From G963662655 sp963666875 (GTDB lineage: Bacteria > Cloacimonadota > Cloacimonadia > Cloacimonadales > JAIOQZ01), in contig CAXXPU010000018.1 in the NCBI GenBank assembly GCA_963666875.2, positions 62,001 through 126,000 on the forward strand: a DNA stretch of 64,000 bases, read 5' to 3'. Below the pieces are notes generated by a model. It worked only from the letters and a program-made list of their open reading frames with translations, had not been told where the DNA came from and did no database searches. A program made the position numbers and the translations under genes. This document shows, in pieces, positions 51,301-58,410 of this stretch. How positions within the stretch are numbered: the stretch's first letter is position 1; each line of letters begins with the position of its first letter.

Positions 51301-52446
51301 GCTGTTCAGCACGAGCTTGAGTTGACGCTCCTGCTCGGAGAGTATTTTAAGGTTCTTTCTTCGATTCAGCAGCAGGATGATCGTACAGATCAATCCCAGC
51401 AGCATTACGAAAAAGATGTACAGCGACGCGCTGGCGTAGGTTCGATAGAAGTCGAGAAGTGTTTGCTGTTTGCGGATGATCTCGGCGTGGTCCGGTAGAT
51501 CGGCCTTCGACATGCCGTAGATCTTCATGATATCGTGCGCGAAAACCGGCTTCGCTTTGACCGGTTCGTATTCCTCGACTTTGTGCCCGAAGATGACGTG
51601 ACTGGCGATCTGCGCCGCCATCTTGCCGATTTCGACTCGATTCGATTCGTAACCGCCGACCGCGAGCGTTCCGATCAGGTTCCTGTTGCTCGTGAAAATT
51701 GGTTTGTGTGTTAGTGTGCGGATGCGCTTCAGGTCTTCCGCGAGGATAAGTTTGCCATTCCGGTCGGCTTGGTAGCTGACAGCGATGACGATCGCTTCAT
51801 CGTCGAACGAATTCAACTTGTCGATCAATTCATCCGGGGTCAAACCGGTTAATTCCTGGTAGTCGCGATCCGCAAGGTGATTAGATATCGCTTTTCTGAC
51901 TGATCGGAGGTCTTCATCTCCCGCGATTGTCCGATCGGAGATGGCAATGATATGGGATGCGTCCGGTTTCCACTGTATGGCCCAATTGATCAAGGTATCT
52001 ACCGCATCCTGGATGTCGATGAAATGGTAATCCTTATTCTCCGTAACAGAATCGCCATCGCCGCAAAAAATAACTGGGACATTAGGGAAAATCCGATCCC
52101 GGAAACCTTCGACAAGTTCGAGTGCGTTCGAATCGCAGACGATGAGTGCCGAGTTTTTATTATTATGATATCTGGCTTGCAGCAGTTCGATATGTTTCTC
52201 GAGGACGGCGTCGTTACTGAAGCGAAGCCTGTCCAGATACTCGGGATATATCTGTGCGGCAGATGTGTCCTGGAACCATTGCCTGATGCCCGAAACAAGA
52301 TCGTCAGCTTGAGGATGACCGGGGTAATAGGAACTGATCGTCACAATCTGAATCGGGTTCTGAGTTATTCCGGATTGAGCTGAACATAGTAGAGCGATGC
52401 AGAGAAGAAGCAGGAGGATGAAGAGTATCTTACGCATGAATATCAT
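48301..52446 (-). CDS. Hybrid sensor histidine kinase with periplasmic binding domain and five PAS domains
   Basis: 1381 residues: a signal anchor, a periplasmic domain resembling ABC-type substrate-binding proteins of the ABC_sub_bind type (about 30-330: VTISSYYPGHPQADDLVSGI, PVIFCGDGDS), a TM helix (about 350-372) and five PAS/PAC domains (380-995). HisKA (about 1000-1073, GGIAHDFNNIL with the phospho-His), HATPase (about 1073-1240, MNLCTNASQAM, GDTGSGIPQ, GGTGLGLAIVHGI) and a receiver (1258-1381, Asp1312 in VITDQTM) follow. All catalytic residues look intact. It probably senses a small molecule outside the cell and heme, flavin or redox cues inside. Its start overlaps the membrane protein gene upstream. 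Confidence 0.92.
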   Translation of the reverse strand: MIFMRKILFILLLLLCIALLCSAQSGITQNPIQIVTISSYYPGHPQADDLVSGIRQWFQDTSAAQIYPEYLDRLRFSNDAVLEKHIELLQARYHNNKNSALIVCDSNALELVEGFRDRIFPNVPVIFCGDGDSVTENKDYHFIDIQDAVDTLINWAIQWKPDASHIIAISDRTIAGDEDLRSVRKAISNHLADRDYQELTGLTPDELIDKLNSFDDEAIVIAVSYQADRNGKLILAEDLKRIRTLTHKPIFTSNRNLIGTLAVGGYESNRVEIGKMAAQIASHVIFGHKVEEYEPVKAKPVFAHDIMKIYGMSKADLPDHAEIIRKQQTLLDFYRTYASASLYIFFVMLLGLICTIILLLNRRKNLKILSEQERQLKLVLNSSQISLWRWLRSEDALVFDDPNTRRLILSPGTKMLKKERWKTILHPDSYDTVIQHYTRMEHRRIDSFDIEVMLRVPKRGYQWFRIISKVTDIDRHGNVLQVHGMIININAQKTSQTELYNTHILMETAIEQSPAGIIIARAPDVLITTVNSTAAKIRGMNQDELRGIQLDEHFMKWQIYHEDGTPCKPDDMPLSMAAQKGITTHNQTMIIRDIHNHDHCIMINATPIRNEAGEITAGIAIFLDVTEIRQYQKKLSENEERYRMIFDNSPLGIMHYNTKGVIVEVNEKITELFDIGKDKLVGQNMLTISQDESIMDTIRASLNGKAGYYEGDYQTILARHRIPIRVFFSPIFDPEGNQVGALGIAEDMSEWRKAEQALIQSEEKFRILSEKSIAGINISQDGVFKYVNPRMTELFGYTEEEMLDMPIHMIIYKEDMDHVRQNILKRMHGDTDTVVYEFRGVKKSGEIIHIQTFGSVINYRGQIAAFGTLIDITERKRAEEERIRLEKAIDQTSEAIFITDTFGTIQYVNPAFEKLNGYMRYEVIGRNADLLKGDDEENPDYDMLWDTLRDSRTWRGQLSNRRKNGTQYNAEATFSPIRDNNGMISQFIIVLKDVTDRVRIEKQLRQSQKMEAIGTLAGGIAHDFNNILGAILGYTELVVEDAEEHSRIHKNMLEVMSAATRAKELVAQILAFSRQKEQEKKPVNVLHIVKEVLRLLRSSTPSTIEIKRTLAANSPIVMADPTQIHQIVMNLCTNASQAMREQGGILDVHVTEQEFTEPFFARHELKPGKYVRLSVGDTGSGIPQDILERVFEPYFTTKKHEGGTGLGLAIVHGIVRNIDGDIVVTSEEGIGTEFVVYLPLIDQQSAPLEPVNEPLPHGTETILFVDDEDMLIDFAQQAFERLGYNIHTFKEPREALKYYNQNKDRINLVITDQTMPKMTGAQLATAILHDNPDLPIILCTGYSETISKERALQMGIREYVMKPLIMKEMAFIVRGILDDIT

Positions 52447-52972
52447 GTTGAACCTGTTCGTCGTCTGGTTGAGTTTGATGAGGTCGCTCGCGTTTGAGCG
52501 GATACATTATTATAATCAATGCCAGGGATAATCCGCAGGCAGTCCAACCGTACTTCGTGAAGCCGGTCGCGATCCCGAGCCTGTTCAGGCTGGAAAAAAA
52601 CCACAGCAGGAAGCCGCTTTGAAGTATATGGGAAACGGATATCAACAGGAAACCGAGTGATGAGAACCGGCTGGCCGGCGATTGAAGAAACACAGTCGCG
52701 CGATTCAGTACCCAGAAGCCGTTGATCAGGAGGAAGAGGATCGCCAGCGTCGCGGAAGCAAAGACGTTGCCGCTAATATCGATTATCGAATCATGATTGC
52801 CGGCTAAAAAGACAATCGTCGATACGACCGGAAATTCTCCCGACGGATTGAGCATCATCCATCCGTTTCGCACGGTTTCGTGGACATCGAGTCGATAAAC
52901 GGGCATGATGAACAGGCATAACAGCCAGAAAACACCGACGGCAAGCATGACCAGTTTGATCAGAAGTTTCAC
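52430..52972 (-). CDS. Four-helix integral membrane protein of the kinase operon
   Basis: About 180 residues from the GTG at 52972, which has AAGGAAGG 5 nt upstream; the longer upstream frame lies inside the preceding lipoprotein gene. Four hydrophobic helices are visible (LVMLAVGVFWLLCLFIMPVY, LAILFLLINGFWVL, LGFLLISVSHILQSGFLLWF, CGLSLALIIIMYPL). The C-terminus is short, charged and rich in Gln/His. I do not recognise the family. It begins 1 nt after the lipoprotein stop and overlaps the kinase start, so all should be made together. Confidence 0.65.
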   Translation of the reverse strand: MKLLIKLVMLAVGVFWLLCLFIMPVYRLDVHETVRNGWMMLNPSGEFPVVSTIVFLAGNHDSIIDISGNVFASATLAILFLLINGFWVLNRATVFLQSPASRFSSLGFLLISVSHILQSGFLLWFFSSLNRLGIATGFTKYGWTACGLSLALIIIMYPLKRERPHQTQPDDEQVQHDIHA

Positions 52973-52973
52973 G

Positions 52974-53504
52974 TCAACCTTCCTTGTGCAGGAGATACAA
53001 ATGACTGGATATCTTCCAGCCGTCCTGAATCCGTACCGGATCGTAGAAGCGTATGAGATAGGTGCTTTGCCCATCCTTGAAACGAATGCTGAGATCGTTC
53101 AACATCTTGACCGCCGGCGGCATATAGTCCGCCAGAACCTCGTCTCCGGGAACCACCGACAGCAATTCAACTTTTGACCAGTGGATTCCGGATTGCACGC
53201 CTTCGTCGATGATGCTGCGGAACATCTCCGAGATCAACAGTTGATATTCATCCCAAGATTGCAGGAGTGCGTCTTCGTCCGCGTCCTCAAGTCCGGGTAA
53301 CTTGCGCATCTGCATCGTCAGATTCCGGTAATCTTCTTTCAATAAAAAAGCATCGGCGAAACCAGGCATGTCGAGATCGCGCAGTGCGCCGAGAAGCCGC
53401 TCCGCGAGTTGTTCCTCGTTACGAATCGTTCGATTGCATCCGCAAAGCGCGAGGAGAAGCAGTGTGACGATGAAAGCGATCATGTTGCATGCGTACTGTT
53501 TCAT
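52974..53504 (-). CDS. Lipoprotein of the kinase operon
   Basis: 176 residues from the ATG at 53504 (MKQYACNMIAFIV), with GGAAAG upstream. The lipobox is LALCGC. The mature protein is helical then beta-rich, with IHWSKVELLSVVPGDEVLAD, STYLIRFYDPVRIQDGWKIS and SSHLYLL. That suggests a SnoaL/NTF2-like fold of the type used in small ligand-binding lipoproteins, but this is only a secondary-structure guess. It may present or sense the signal for the hybrid kinase encoded two genes downstream. Confidence 0.65.
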   Translation of the reverse strand: MKQYACNMIAFIVTLLLLALCGCNRTIRNEEQLAERLLGALRDLDMPGFADAFLLKEDYRNLTMQMRKLPGLEDADEDALLQSWDEYQLLISEMFRSIIDEGVQSGIHWSKVELLSVVPGDEVLADYMPPAVKMLNDLSIRFKDGQSTYLIRFYDPVRIQDGWKISSHLYLLHKEG

Positions 53505-53537
53505 ACCGGTAAACTTTCCATATGTTAACGCCACTTG

Positions 53538-54434
53538 TCAAATCCTTTTCATCTGTAATACCAGCCGGATTCCGGTGGTAAAAACGTAGAAGGGCGTGAA
53601 GATGAAAATCGCCGTCTTGATGAAGTTCCAGGCGACGGATACAAGGGTGAATAGTTTTCCGCTCGAAATGCCCGACAACGCGCCGATCAACGGTACATAA
53701 TTCGCGAACAAGGCGAGCAGGAAGAACCACGCCCAAACAATCAGGACAATGTGCCGGATCGAGGATGGTTTCATCAGGCTTCCATCCATCAGATTCAAGC
53801 CGGTCATCACCGAGGCGAAAGCCCATCCGGCAATGACGAGGATCAAGCCGTAGCCAAAGACCATCGAGACGACGCTCTTTTCCGCGATAATCTGATAAGG
53901 TATGCGGAAAATGGATATGCCGGGTTGCACCTGATTGAAGAACGGCAGCGTCGAATAGAGTATGAACAGGATGCCGCCGATCAGCCCGATCCACTTCGTG
54001 ATTCCACGGCAGGGCGCGTCTTCGTTACCGGCATGTACCAGCGCCAGCGAAAGCATGCCCAGCCAGAAGGTGAAGCGTTGCAGGACATCCAGTTCCAGAA
54101 CCGGATGATTGCCGATCGCGTAACTCGCGACGAAAAGTCCGGTCCCGCTCAGGAATACAACGATCGCTCGCGGGATTTCCGATAGAATCGCGCCGGCAAG
54201 GATCAGCAGCAGGCCGACGATGAGCGGCGCGAGGATGCGGACTTTATTCAACGTCGTCACATCGTCGCTTCCCAGGTCGCTGAATTCGGAGAAAGAAAAG
54301 GATGCTTCGAGCGTGATCGAGCCTGTGGGAGCTCGTCCGTCTGCGACTTCCTCCGGGATGAAAAGCGGCATCAGGAAGCCGATGATCAGGATCGTTCCAA
54401 TGGTGATTATTCCGCGGGATTGTTTTGATAGCAT
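53538..54434 (-). CDS. Polytopic membrane protein, first gene of the kinase operon
   Basis: 298 residues from the ATG at 54434, with GAGGT 8 nt upstream. An N-terminal TM helix precedes a short outward loop (about 25-65, acidic, EASFSFSEFSDLGSDD). Seven further helices follow. The pattern and the paired glycines (LIGGILFILYSTLPFF, VFGYGLILVIAGWAF) do not point to a known transporter. The gene starts a four-gene minus-strand unit ending in the hybrid histidine kinase. A membrane-stress or ligand-related role is possible but unproven. Confidence 0.65.
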   Translation of the reverse strand: MLSKQSRGIITIGTILIIGFLMPLFIPEEVADGRAPTGSITLEASFSFSEFSDLGSDDVTTLNKVRILAPLIVGLLLILAGAILSEIPRAIVVFLSGTGLFVASYAIGNHPVLELDVLQRFTFWLGMLSLALVHAGNEDAPCRGITKWIGLIGGILFILYSTLPFFNQVQPGISIFRIPYQIIAEKSVVSMVFGYGLILVIAGWAFASVMTGLNLMDGSLMKPSSIRHIVLIVWAWFFLLALFANYVPLIGALSGISSGKLFTLVSVAWNFIKTAIFIFTPFYVFTTGIRLVLQMKRI

Positions 54435-54561
54435 ATCGATTACCTCATCGTCCGATTCACCGTATTCGATCGATTCCGTCAATGAAATGTTTCTATGAAC
54501 CGATTTAGCGCAATCGTAATTGTCAATGGAGAAGAACAAACAAAGAAATCCCCGAGATCGG

Positions 54562-54590
54562 TTGACAGCATTTATATCGTGTATTAATTT
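54562..54590 (+). promoter_or_regulatory. Strong sigma-70-like promoter upstream of the pilus-like genes
   Basis: TTGACA (54562-54567), a 17-bp A+T-rich spacer, then TAATTT (54585-54590). It would give a leader of about 115 nt before the PilM start. Confidence 0.65.
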
Positions 54591-54649
54591 ATATGTATCA
54601 TGCGAATTGTGGAGTACAGGAAGTTTTTCGGGAAAAAGTTCTTATTTAC

Positions 54650-54679
54650 TTGACATCCAATGCCTTAATATCGTAATAG
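54650..54679 (+). promoter_or_regulatory. Second promoter for the pilus-like genes
   Basis: TTGACA (54650-54655), an 18-bp spacer, then TAATAG (54674-54679), 33 bp before the GTG start. Two tandem promoters suggest the cluster is regulated. Confidence 0.6.
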
Positions 54680-54712
54680 GATAAAATGCGTTTATCCGAA
54701 GGAGATGCCTAA

Positions 54713-55711
54713 GTGGAACATATAGCGGCAGTTGACATTGGACTCCACTCACTGAAGATGATTTACGGCTGGAAAAAGCGGGATCTGGTCGTTGTGGAGA
54801 GCGGTGTCGTGCATCCCTACAGTAACGAATTACTCCAGTCCAATAAAGTGTCGGACGAAACGCTGAAGGAAGTCTATAAGCGGAATTTTATCGTTATCAG
54901 CAAGGATCTTGAAGAGCTGGCGTTTCGGTTGCCCAAGAAGACGACCTTCATGTTCACTTTCAACAGTCTGTTCGCGAAAATATTCGTCAATCGTATCCAG
55001 TCAACCTCTCTCAAGCGGGTGAAGATCGCCTCGCAGATCTATCTCGAAAAACTCGCCCATGAAGGTCATGAGACGAACTACGAGGTGGCGAGTTTTAATC
55101 GCAATACCGGCGAAGCGGAAGTAATTCTCTATTCGTTTCTGAACGAACCGTTCGATTTTCTGCTGGAGGTGATTCGTTCGACCGGATTGCAGACTAAAGT
55201 CGTCGATTTCGACGCGCTTTGCATCGCGAACACGCTCGAACGGCAGTCTGTTCAGGGAGAGAGTAATATTTTAATCGATTTCGGTTGTTCCAAGACAAGT
55301 ATTATCTACATCGACAATACGCAGTTGCAGGCGATCCATATCATTCCCTACGGAATGATGCATGTGGCGGAGCAGATAACCAGCAATACACGGTTGAGCC
55401 TGATCGAGGCGCAGACGCTGATCATGCTCACAAACGATTATTATCGCAAGATCGGCCAGTTTACGCCGATGAATCTCTATCACGATCTGATGGCGAAAGT
55501 GAAAACGAGTATCGACCCGATTCGGGAAAAGCATCCTCAACTGAACATCTACATATCGGGCGGTATCGTACGGAATCGCGCATTCCAGCTTTGCCTGGAG
55601 AAGGTGCTGGGCGCTTCGCCGAAGTTATTCAATCCATTCCCCGAAGAGATTAATTTCAAACATGACGAGATGAACGTGTTCGCTGCCGCCTACGGTTTAT
55701 TCATGAGGTAA
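54713..55711 (+). CDS. PilM-like actin-fold pilus assembly protein
   Basis: 332 residues starting at a GTG with GAAGGAGATG upstream. The ASKHA fold is seen as AAVDIGLHSLKMIYG (phosphate 1), ILIDFGCSKTSIIYI (phosphate 2) and NIYISGGIVRNRAFQLCLEKVLG (adenosine). The SHS2-like insert of PilM lies between residues 45 and 160. PilM binds the N-terminal tail of PilN on the cytoplasmic face of type IV pilus and type II secretion machines. No PilN, PilO, PilB, PilT or prepilin peptidase is in the window. Confidence 0.78.
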   Translation: MEHIAAVDIGLHSLKMIYGWKKRDLVVVESGVVHPYSNELLQSNKVSDETLKEVYKRNFIVISKDLEELAFRLPKKTTFMFTFNSLFAKIFVNRIQSTSLKRVKIASQIYLEKLAHEGHETNYEVASFNRNTGEAEVILYSFLNEPFDFLLEVIRSTGLQTKVVDFDALCIANTLERQSVQGESNILIDFGCSKTSIIYIDNTQLQAIHIIPYGMMHVAEQITSNTRLSLIEAQTLIMLTNDYYRKIGQFTPMNLYHDLMAKVKTSIDPIREKHPQLNIYISGGIVRNRAFQLCLEKVLGASPKLFNPFPEEINFKHDEMNVFAAAYGLFMR

Positions 55712-55715
55712 GATT

Positions 55716-56216
55716 ATGGGAAAATATCAGACCAATCTGATCGAGACCATCGAGAAGATGAACAATACATTCAAGTGGTTCGTGATCGCGGTCGCGGTCA
55801 TTATCGGCATCGCAATCCTGATCTACGGCATACGTTCCGCATCGACGGTGAAACCGGCCAGGGAAGAGATCGTGGTGGTTCAGGGCGATACGATAGCAGA
55901 TGATTCGAATGTACGGCTTACTACGGGTGACAGCAAGCAGGAAGAAGAATCCATCGAACCGGAACCGGACGTGGAGATGAAAAAGAAGAATCCGCTGGAC
56001 GATGTCAAATATCTGAACGCTTATAACGGATACGAAATCACCGGCGTGATCATCGAAAGAGGAAAACAGCCGGTCGTCTATCTTCGCAAGAATGGAGAAA
56101 CCGACACCTACCGAATCGGTGACAGTGTCGGCAACGCGACCGTAGAGAGCATTCATCGCAATCACATCGTGCTCAAACACGGCAGCACAATTTATCACTT
56201 GAACAACATCAACTGA
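55716..56216 (+). CDS. Single-TM protein with GspC/PilP-like C-terminal domain
   Basis: 166 residues. A short cytoplasmic N-terminus (MGKYQTNLIETIEKMNNTFK) precedes one TM helix (about 21-43), an acidic linker (about 60-90) and a beta-rich domain. The phrase YRIGDSVGNATVESIHRNHI matches the homology-region domain of GspC and PilP, which contacts secretin N0. The first 20 residues could bind PilM as PilN does, which would make this a PilN/PilP hybrid linking PilM directly to the secretin-like protein encoded next. GAGG lies before the ATG, 4 bp after pilM. Confidence 0.65.
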   Translation: MGKYQTNLIETIEKMNNTFKWFVIAVAVIIGIAILIYGIRSASTVKPAREEIVVVQGDTIADDSNVRLTTGDSKQEEESIEPEPDVEMKKKNPLDDVKYLNAYNGYEITGVIIERGKQPVVYLRKNGETDTYRIGDSVGNATVESIHRNHIVLKHGSTIYHLNNIN

Positions 56217-56221
56217 GGAAG

Positions 56222-57730
56222 ATGAAACAGGCTTTCGCCGCAATTATTCTATTTGCATTTTCCATACTGACAGCCGAAACCGCCGACCTGATCGACATCC
56301 GATTCGGATCGTACGTTTTGGGAGAATTTGTCGCGTCCGATACACGTAACGCGGATGAAACCCGCATCATCTTCGAATTCGACCACCCTGTAGAATATAC
56401 CGCAACCGCTTCCGACGGCAGGATCCATCTCGAGATCATCGATGTCCGATCGAAAATCCCGCAAACGAAGTTCGAAATCGATAACGGGCTGGTCTCTCTG
56501 CTTGAATTGAAACCGCAGGAAAGGAATCTGGGTATAACCGTATTCTTTGAAGGAACCTACCGAACCCACCGCATCGATATGGCAGAAGATCCAGTGCGAC
56601 TGGTCCTGAACCTGTACGGGAAGCCGGTGGCCGCTGTGCCCGATCGGAATGACGCGAAGAAATCCGCCCCAGGCGATATAAAGCCGGTGATACGGCGCGT
56701 TGGGACGACCTCGAACATCCCTGTTCCGCTGTCCGTCGGAAACGCGACCGACCAGTGGGACGACCGGACTTTGTCGCGGATGTTCCCGGACGACGGCGAG
56801 CTTTATCTCGACCTCTACGAGGTGCCGCTCCAGCAGGTGTTACGCTATTTCTCGAAGCGAAGCCGGCTGGACATCATACCGGATGGCGCGATTGACGGAC
56901 TGGTGACACTCAGCATCAAGAACCAACGACTCTCCGAAGCGTTCGGCATGGTACTGCAAAGCCAGGGACTGACCTTCCATCTGCGCGATAGTTCCGTGAT
57001 CGTCACTTCGAAGCGGGAGAAGGAAGAAGATTGCACACTCTACGCCGTATATCTACGCAATATCGACGTTCTGGACATGAAGGTCGCACTCGATTTCTTC
57101 CTGCCGGAAAACCACTTCATCCTGCCCGACCGGCGCACCAACAAGCTGGATATCTATCTGCCGCGCCAGCAGATCGCGATGGTCGATTCGCTTGTCGCGC
57201 GGTATGACGCACCCTCAGCCGAGACCGTTATCCAGACCCGGACGATTTTACTGGAGCCGGAAGGTTTTAGCAGGATCGAATGGAACGACGATGGTTTCGC
57301 GGTGGTCGATCAAGGTATAATGCCGAATCTCGACGATGTTGAGAAAGGAGACGCTGTCCGCACCGCGATGCAGATTCACCAGAAGGAATACAGCCGCGAG
57401 ATGAAGCGCAAGGCCTATCGGACAGGGCTGCCGGTGTTCAGCAGTTCACGCGTCGTGCTTATGTCCGGTTACGAAGCCTTCCTGACGCTGCACATGGGAC
57501 GCAGCAGCCATTTCTCGCTGGATGTCGATCTCACCTGGCATCTGGTCAATCCCGATCTGGTGCAGTCCGATGATCGTATGCAGATCAGCGCCGATCTGGA
57601 TCACGGGCAGACGCTCCTGATGTATAATAAACGCTATTTTCAGGATCACATGAAATTCGATAACTGGCTTGAATCCGAACCATCCTTCACCGCCGGTTCG
57701 ATACCGGTTCTCGTCATCTCCATACCATGA
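56222..57730 (+). CDS. Secretin-family (PilQ-like) protein lacking most of the pore-forming domain
   Basis: 502 residues with a signal peptide. An AMIN domain (about 45-130, RIIFEFDHPVEYTATASDGRI) binds peptidoglycan in PilQ. An N0/STN domain (about 195-265: LYLDLYEVPLQQVLRYFSK, GLVTLSIKNQRLSEAFGMVL) and an N1-like domain (270-340) follow. The C-terminal 170 residues show only echoes of the secretin beta domain (SGYEAFLTLHMG, DLDHGQTLLMYNK) and end IPVLVISIP. The usual 250-residue barrel with its VPxLGxIPxLGxLF lip is missing. It overlaps the glycosylase gene by 4 nt. Confidence 0.7.
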   Translation: MKQAFAAIILFAFSILTAETADLIDIRFGSYVLGEFVASDTRNADETRIIFEFDHPVEYTATASDGRIHLEIIDVRSKIPQTKFEIDNGLVSLLELKPQERNLGITVFFEGTYRTHRIDMAEDPVRLVLNLYGKPVAAVPDRNDAKKSAPGDIKPVIRRVGTTSNIPVPLSVGNATDQWDDRTLSRMFPDDGELYLDLYEVPLQQVLRYFSKRSRLDIIPDGAIDGLVTLSIKNQRLSEAFGMVLQSQGLTFHLRDSSVIVTSKREKEEDCTLYAVYLRNIDVLDMKVALDFFLPENHFILPDRRTNKLDIYLPRQQIAMVDSLVARYDAPSAETVIQTRTILLEPEGFSRIEWNDDGFAVVDQGIMPNLDDVEKGDAVRTAMQIHQKEYSREMKRKAYRTGLPVFSSSRVVLMSGYEAFLTLHMGRSSHFSLDVDLTWHLVNPDLVQSDDRMQISADLDHGQTLLMYNKRYFQDHMKFDNWLESEPSFTAGSIPVLVISIP

Positions 57731-58347
57731 CCCTGCAGCAAATCTACGAAAGACTCTTCGAGCGCTACGGAGAACAGCACTGGTGGCCCGGCGAAACGGT
57801 CGCGGAGATCATTATCGGTGCGGTTCTCACGCAGAACACCAACTGGAAGAACGTCGAGAAGGCTATCGATAACCTGAAGCGCATAGACACGTGCCGTCTC
57901 GATGCGATCCGCGACATGCAGCCCGATACGCTTGCGGAGCTGATCCGTCCGGCGGGATATTTCAACGTGAAGACGAAGCGCTTGCAGGCGGTGGCGAACG
58001 GACTCGATCCGAATGTGATCAAGCGGATGCCGGTCGAAGAGGTGAGAAAGAAGCTTCTCGATCTGCACGGCGTCGGACCGGAGACAGCCGATTCGATCCT
58101 GCTCTATGCCTTCGACAAAGCCACATTCGTGGTTGATGCCTACACGAAGCGGATCTTCTCGCGTTTGGGGATTGTTGAACCGAATGCGGATTATGAAACG
58201 GTGCGAGCCATGTTCCAGAGAGAGCTGCCGGTCGATGTGAAGCTCTACAACGAATATCATGCGCTGATTGTGCGGCATGCGAAGGAGCATTGCCGGGTCA
58301 GACCGCAGTGCGCTGGGTGCGTGCTGAAGAATGAATGCCATTTGTAG
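57727..58347 (+). CDS. MagIII-like monofunctional DNA glycosylase (endonuclease III superfamily)
   Basis: 206 residues. QNTNWKNVEKAIDNLK is the COG2231-type N-terminal signature. The helix-hairpin-helix is LHGVGPETADS (112-122), and the catalytic Asp is D137 in VVDAYTKRIF. Endonuclease III has a Lys in GVGRKTA; here that position is Glu119, so a beta-lyase reaction is not expected. The enzyme should only excise damaged bases such as alkylated purines. The C-terminal Fe-S loop is CRVRPQCAGCVLKNEC (spacing 5-2-5; 6-2-5 in E. coli Nth). The start overlaps the secretin-like gene (ATGA). Confidence 0.85.
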   Translation: MTLQQIYERLFERYGEQHWWPGETVAEIIIGAVLTQNTNWKNVEKAIDNLKRIDTCRLDAIRDMQPDTLAELIRPAGYFNVKTKRLQAVANGLDPNVIKRMPVEEVRKKLLDLHGVGPETADSILLYAFDKATFVVDAYTKRIFSRLGIVEPNADYETVRAMFQRELPVDVKLYNEYHALIVRHAKEHCRVRPQCAGCVLKNECHL

Positions 58348-58387
58348 AGGGTAGCGTTTTTATCGGAGGAGGTTCGCCGGGGATCGA

Positions 58388-58410
58388 ACGCTACAATTTC
58401 AGTAGCCGCT
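58388..58410. repeat. IS1182 left-flank repeat, copy at element 2
   Basis: ACGCTACAATTTCAGTAGCC then GCT, abutting the IS end. Copy 1 has CGCTACAATCTCCGTAGCC then GCC at the same place. The two flanks are similar but not identical, unlike the IS sequence itself. Confidence 0.6.
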
